Shown here piece by piece: positions 52,001-54,840 of a DNA stretch of 54,840 nt. Source of the DNA: Didymodactylos carnosus. Lineage: Eukaryota; Rotifera; Eurotatoria; Philodinida; Philodinidae. The notes under the pieces were generated by a model, which was not told the DNA's origin, ran no database searches, and saw nothing but the letters and a program-made list of their open reading frames with translations. The stretch is from the NCBI GenBank assembly GCA_905250885.1, contig CAJNOQ010000324.1, positions 1-54,840 on the forward strand, read 5' to 3'. Positions within the stretch are counted from its first letter, which is position 1. Each line of letters opens with the position of its first letter. A program made the position numbers and the translations under genes.

Positions 52001-52577
52001 AAAGTTTACATTGTTGATGCCACGTTCGCCAAATAATATTGTTTAATCGAATTTTATCTTGACACATCAGTTGTGAACCTTTGAAATTTTTCCATTTTGG
52101 AGACGTTAAATTTGAACTAAAATGATATAGTATAATCTCTTTTCAATTCTTTCTAAAATCTTGTTTAATTAATGATTCTAACCGATAAACTGAATTGATT
52201 AGACGAAGTAACGGAACTATATTTGTAAACATTTCATTGATTTCGTTCTTCTTCACATCAGTTTCTTGTGGCGCTTCAGCGAGTGGTAACCCTTGAGTTC
52301 TCATTAATTCTACTGTGTCAACTGGAATTGGACTTGGACATGGTACATCGTAGAGAGACTAAAATGAGCGTATAATAATATAAAATAATCTGTCAAATTA
52401 TTTTTAATGTCATGAACTATTATGATTTACTTCATTGCAATTATCGTGTACATGGGATTTCATAAATTGTCCAGAATGTACAACTTGTTTATCTTCTTGA
52501 CGGTTCTTTTTTACCATTGTTTGTACTCTAGTACTTGGCTCAAGTTTAATACGTTTTGCTGTTGGAGTTTGAGACAT
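47637..52577 (-). CDS. Mondo: Mondo transcription factor (MondoA/ChREBP orthologue)
   Basis: Eighteen exons, in transcript order: 52577-52431, 52358-52183, 52116-52010, 51951-51881, 51497-51384, 51153-50973, 50866-50852, 50362-50258, 50189-50158, 50095-49871, 49812-49684, 49625-49239, 49185-48940, 48887-48807, 48718-48631, 48569-48210, 47810-47760, 47689-47637. They join in frame to 855 residues, close to human ChREBP. The Mondo conserved regions are clear: VHSGQFMKSHVH, then SPKWKNFKG, KIRLNNIIWRTW, VCQFVSPLD, EYFKWRQ, LLGKVSETHQPKIIP and DDTIFST. A Gln/Ser/Asn-rich middle leads to the bHLH (AEQKRRCNIK at 663-672, then GFDSLKSLIPAL and KISKAQMLE), the leucine zipper, and the C-terminal dimerisation and cytoplasmic-localisation domain (NWRFYPYSLILKPLYESF). 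By family knowledge Mondo pairs with Mlx and activates carbohydrate-response genes when glucose-6-phosphate rises. Oddities: Tyr660 replaces the usual basic-region His, exon 7 is 15 nt, and intron 4 contains a palindrome. Confidence 0.93.
49028..49097 (-). repeat. (AAT)n trinucleotide tract encoding polyasparagine in Mondo exon 13
   Basis: A nearly pure trinucleotide run. On the coding strand it reads AAT repeats with two or three AGT/AAC interruptions, giving a polyasparagine stretch broken by serines. It lies between the Gln-rich middle and the bHLH. Such tracts change length easily, so alleles may differ. Confidence 0.9.
51562..51845. mobile_element. Near-perfect 284-bp palindrome in Mondo intron 4
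   Basis: The two 142-base arms match except for two internal differences and one at the very centre, meeting at about 51703 with essentially no loop. The ends read AGTGGAAACTA and TAGTTTCCACT. It lies wholly in the intron between exons 4 and 5. A transcript would fold into a long hairpin. It is most likely a foldback MITE. I see no clear target duplication. Confidence 0.85.
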
Positions 52578-53356
52578 TTTTAAACTAAAGACAAAAAAAT
52601 ATCATCTATTTTTTACGGATACGGTGTTAAGAATTTCATATACAATTGAAGAAATAACTGAAGTGATTATGCGAAAGTAATCCTCTTTCTCTCCTCTATC
52701 ACATAAAAATATAATATTATTTTCTCGATTGTTATTCATAATATGAATAAATATAAATGAAATATTTTGCAAAGAAAAACATAGCAGAAGTTTTGTTTAA
52801 TGCAAAGAATGGTTTTAGTAAACAAAGGACATGATATGAAGGAAGATACATTATTGGCCATGGTTCTTTTTGTGTCTTCCTTGTTCGCCTGTTCTTTGCC
52901 TATCCTATTAATCAAAAGAGGAACAGATGTTTGTGGAAAGAGAGTGTACTGAAGGTGCACGACATCTATGTGAGTGATGTGTCGACCGTACTAAGTAATT
53001 TTTTGTATGTGTTATAAAAAATCTACAGATTTAGCCAATGAGTCTTGAAAAAATGACTTGTAATTTATCAAACATCTTTCTTTTCATGATGAATGTTTCG
53101 ACATTTTTGGAGATTTTCCTTAGAAAATGATCAGTTTAGGTACATTGAAGTTGCTCAAAAGCACTAAAAGTTCTTCTATTATAAAAACTCACTCAGTTTG
53201 CTAATTGTTTTTTACGTATTAATCGTTAACTTAATGGAAAGCACTATTGTTGATTACATCTGTCGATTTTTAATCTACAAAGTTATATTACTTTTTCAGG
53301 AGAAGTTCTAAAGCTAATTGCTTTACAGAATCTTCGCTTTAGAAGATACTCAGGTC

Positions 53357-53509
53357 TAGTGGCGGAGCCAGCTATGGGCGAGAGGGGCTGAGCCCCCTCT
53401 AAAAATTTATAGATTTCAAGCATTAAATTTAAATGAGTTTACCTCTGACGGAGTTTAGAAAATTTCTGGACTGAGCCCCCTCTAGATCAAACTTCTCGCT
53501 CCGCCGCTA
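53357..53509. mobile_element. hAT-like MITE with 8-bp target duplication
   Basis: The tips are TAGTGGCGGAGC and GCTCCGCCGCTA, inverted copies with one mismatch. The 8-bp flanks CTCAGGTC (53349-53356) and CTCCGGTC (53510-53517) differ at one base. GAGCCCCCTCTA occurs twice inside. Tip sequence and 8-bp duplication fit the hAT superfamily. About 153 bp, no coding capacity. Confidence 0.75.
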
Positions 53510-53659
53510 CTCCGGTCCAGAAAAACTGACTGTAAATTTAGTTTAACTGATAGTATTATAGTTTTTAGATCATTAATTTAGCGGTCTGAAAATAGGCAGT
53601 TTACGGTCAAGCTTAAAAAATGAGTATTTAACAGAGTCGCTAACTGCCGGTTTTTTAGT

Positions 53660-54125
53660 TTGACCGCCATAGTGAAAGTACTCATACTATGAGTACGACT
53701 TTACTTATAATTCGTTTATGAGTACTCATATGAGTTCCACTAACAATTTTGGAGTATTGTTACTCAGTGAGCACTCAGAAAATATTCATTCACCGTTTTA
53801 TTTTGCTAAAATGCAACTGTATAAAGAACATAAAATTTCGTAAAACAAACAGAATATTTATATTATTTTTTCGCTGGTCTGAGATCACTCCTCTATATAA
53901 AAATATCAGACGAGCAGGAGTATTTTGTCAAAATTTGTATGAGTATTCACCAATACTCAAGCATGAGTGCTCAAAGTCATACCCATAATACTGATTACTC
54001 ACTCATGAGTACACATGTAAGCATTCACTCAATGAGTAAAAAAATGTGTGGGTACTCTGTACTTCTCGCATTTTTCAGCATGAGTACTCATCTGAGTACT
54101 CGCACTTAAGTACATTCACTAGAGC
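53660..54125. repeat. Repeat island built from GAGTACTCAT-type words
   Basis: The words GAGTACTCAT, ACTCATGAGTAC and close variants recur on both strands across about 460 bases, densest at the two sides (53675-53775 and 53935-54115). The arrangement, with clusters at the edges and a more ordinary centre, fits a degenerate foldback element. Confidence 0.6.
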
Positions 54126-54712
54126 GCCGCTAGTTCACGCTCTGAAACGGACGTACTTTGAAAACGGTCAAAAAACGGCTCGTTAATGATGTTACTTCTT
54201 TATCACCGTTATATTTTGTTTTAGATCGACAATATGAAGAATACAGAAAATGTTAAGATACCGAAAAAAATTTTCTTCCGTTCTCAGGCGGACTCGGAGC
54301 TCATCAGACTCCTTGCAGAACTGTAACTCCAGCTGTTAAGACATTTCTGTAGTAATACATGAAATCGAGTTAAAACTTGAAAAATAGGAAAATGATCTTA
54401 GAATCATCAAAAAATAATTTAAATAAGATCTTAAGGGTACCCCCACCCCCCTTTTTTCATCTTGTTACCAGATGCCGAGCACACGTTCGATCGAGTTCGA
54501 ATTTATACCAGAGATAAAAGAGCGAAAAAGAAAATCGATGTGTTTTTGCTTAGAATTTTGTAACATGATCTTCTATGAGTTTTTTGGAAAACTCCAGTTT
54601 TCATCCAGTCACATTATGACCCATCCAAAAAATGGTCTGGTCGAGTCGAAATTTTTACCACAGATACTCCGGACCCTATCCCAGAATGAAAATTCTTTTT
54701 TTCGAAAAATAG

Positions 54713-54840
54713 GCTTTCCTTCTCGAGATATACGAAAAATGCTGAAAACCATACAAAAAAAAAAACAACAGTTTTTTTCAGATTTTTCAGGTTTTTTTGT
54801 ATGGTTTTCAGCATTTTTCGTATATCTCGAGAAGGAAAGC
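54713..54840. mobile_element. Inverted repeat truncated by the window end
   Basis: GCTTTCCTTCTCGAGATATA (from 54713) through AAAACCATAC is repeated in exact reverse orientation from about 54792 to the last base, around a short AT-rich centre. The right arm is cut by the window edge, so the full element is not seen. It may extend left to about 54440. Confidence 0.7.

Noticed and set aside
1-54840. tRNA or rRNA genes
   Set aside because: I scanned by eye for B-box-like GGTTCGAATCC sequences and conserved rRNA stretches and saw none. A covariance-model scan would be needed to exclude a tRNA.

Overview
This is eukaryotic, AT-rich DNA. Coding genes are cut by many short GT-AG introns (mostly about 45-100 nt, pyrimidine-rich end then TAG/CAG), the proteins are metazoan, and the spaces between genes are full of small inverted-repeat elements. 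My best guess is a protostome animal, most likely a rotifer of the bdelloid type. That is an inference from intron style, composition and protein divergence; nothing in the window names a species.

Layout: 1-5667 no gene recognised, with one repeat island at about 4.9-5.4 kb. 5668-12765 (+) is a 30-exon gene for a 1611-residue thioester/alpha-2-macroglobulin family protein with an inserted LDL-receptor class A domain and no thioester motif, which is the architecture of Mcr (macroglobulin complement-related). 12766-21437 is a long stretch with no gene I can support. 21438-23506 (+) is a two-exon short protocadherin-like membrane protein. 23507-39481 is an accessory region: several foldback/MITE-like elements and a decayed piggyBac element (29581-31738) inserted in an older inverted repeat whose other arm keeps the empty TTAA site. 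39482-44215 (+) is a nine-exon SAM-domain protein resembling SAMD3-like proteins. 45441-45911 (-) and 46646-47180 (+) are two divergently arranged paralogous small four-helix membrane proteins. 47637-52577 (-) is an 18-exon gene for a complete 855-residue Mondo (MondoA/ChREBP, MLXIP/MLXIPL) transcription factor. 52578-54840 holds more MITE-like repeats and an inverted repeat cut by the window end.

The genes do not form a pathway. Mcr-like and cadherin proteins act at the cell surface (by family knowledge: junctions, immunity, adhesion). Mondo is the glucose-6-phosphate-responsive bHLH-Zip factor that pairs with Mlx. The most interesting points are the Mondo basic region with tyrosine in place of the E-box-reading histidine, the Mcr-type protein outside arthropods, the piggyBac/empty-site pair, a near-perfect palindrome in a Mondo intron, and a set of unrelated islands each built from many copies of its own short palindromic word. 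I found no convincing wholly new multi-gene system.

Exon borders were assigned by eye from reading frame, splice consensus and family similarity. All five spliced models keep frame through to a single stop. Individual borders could be off by a base or a few codons.
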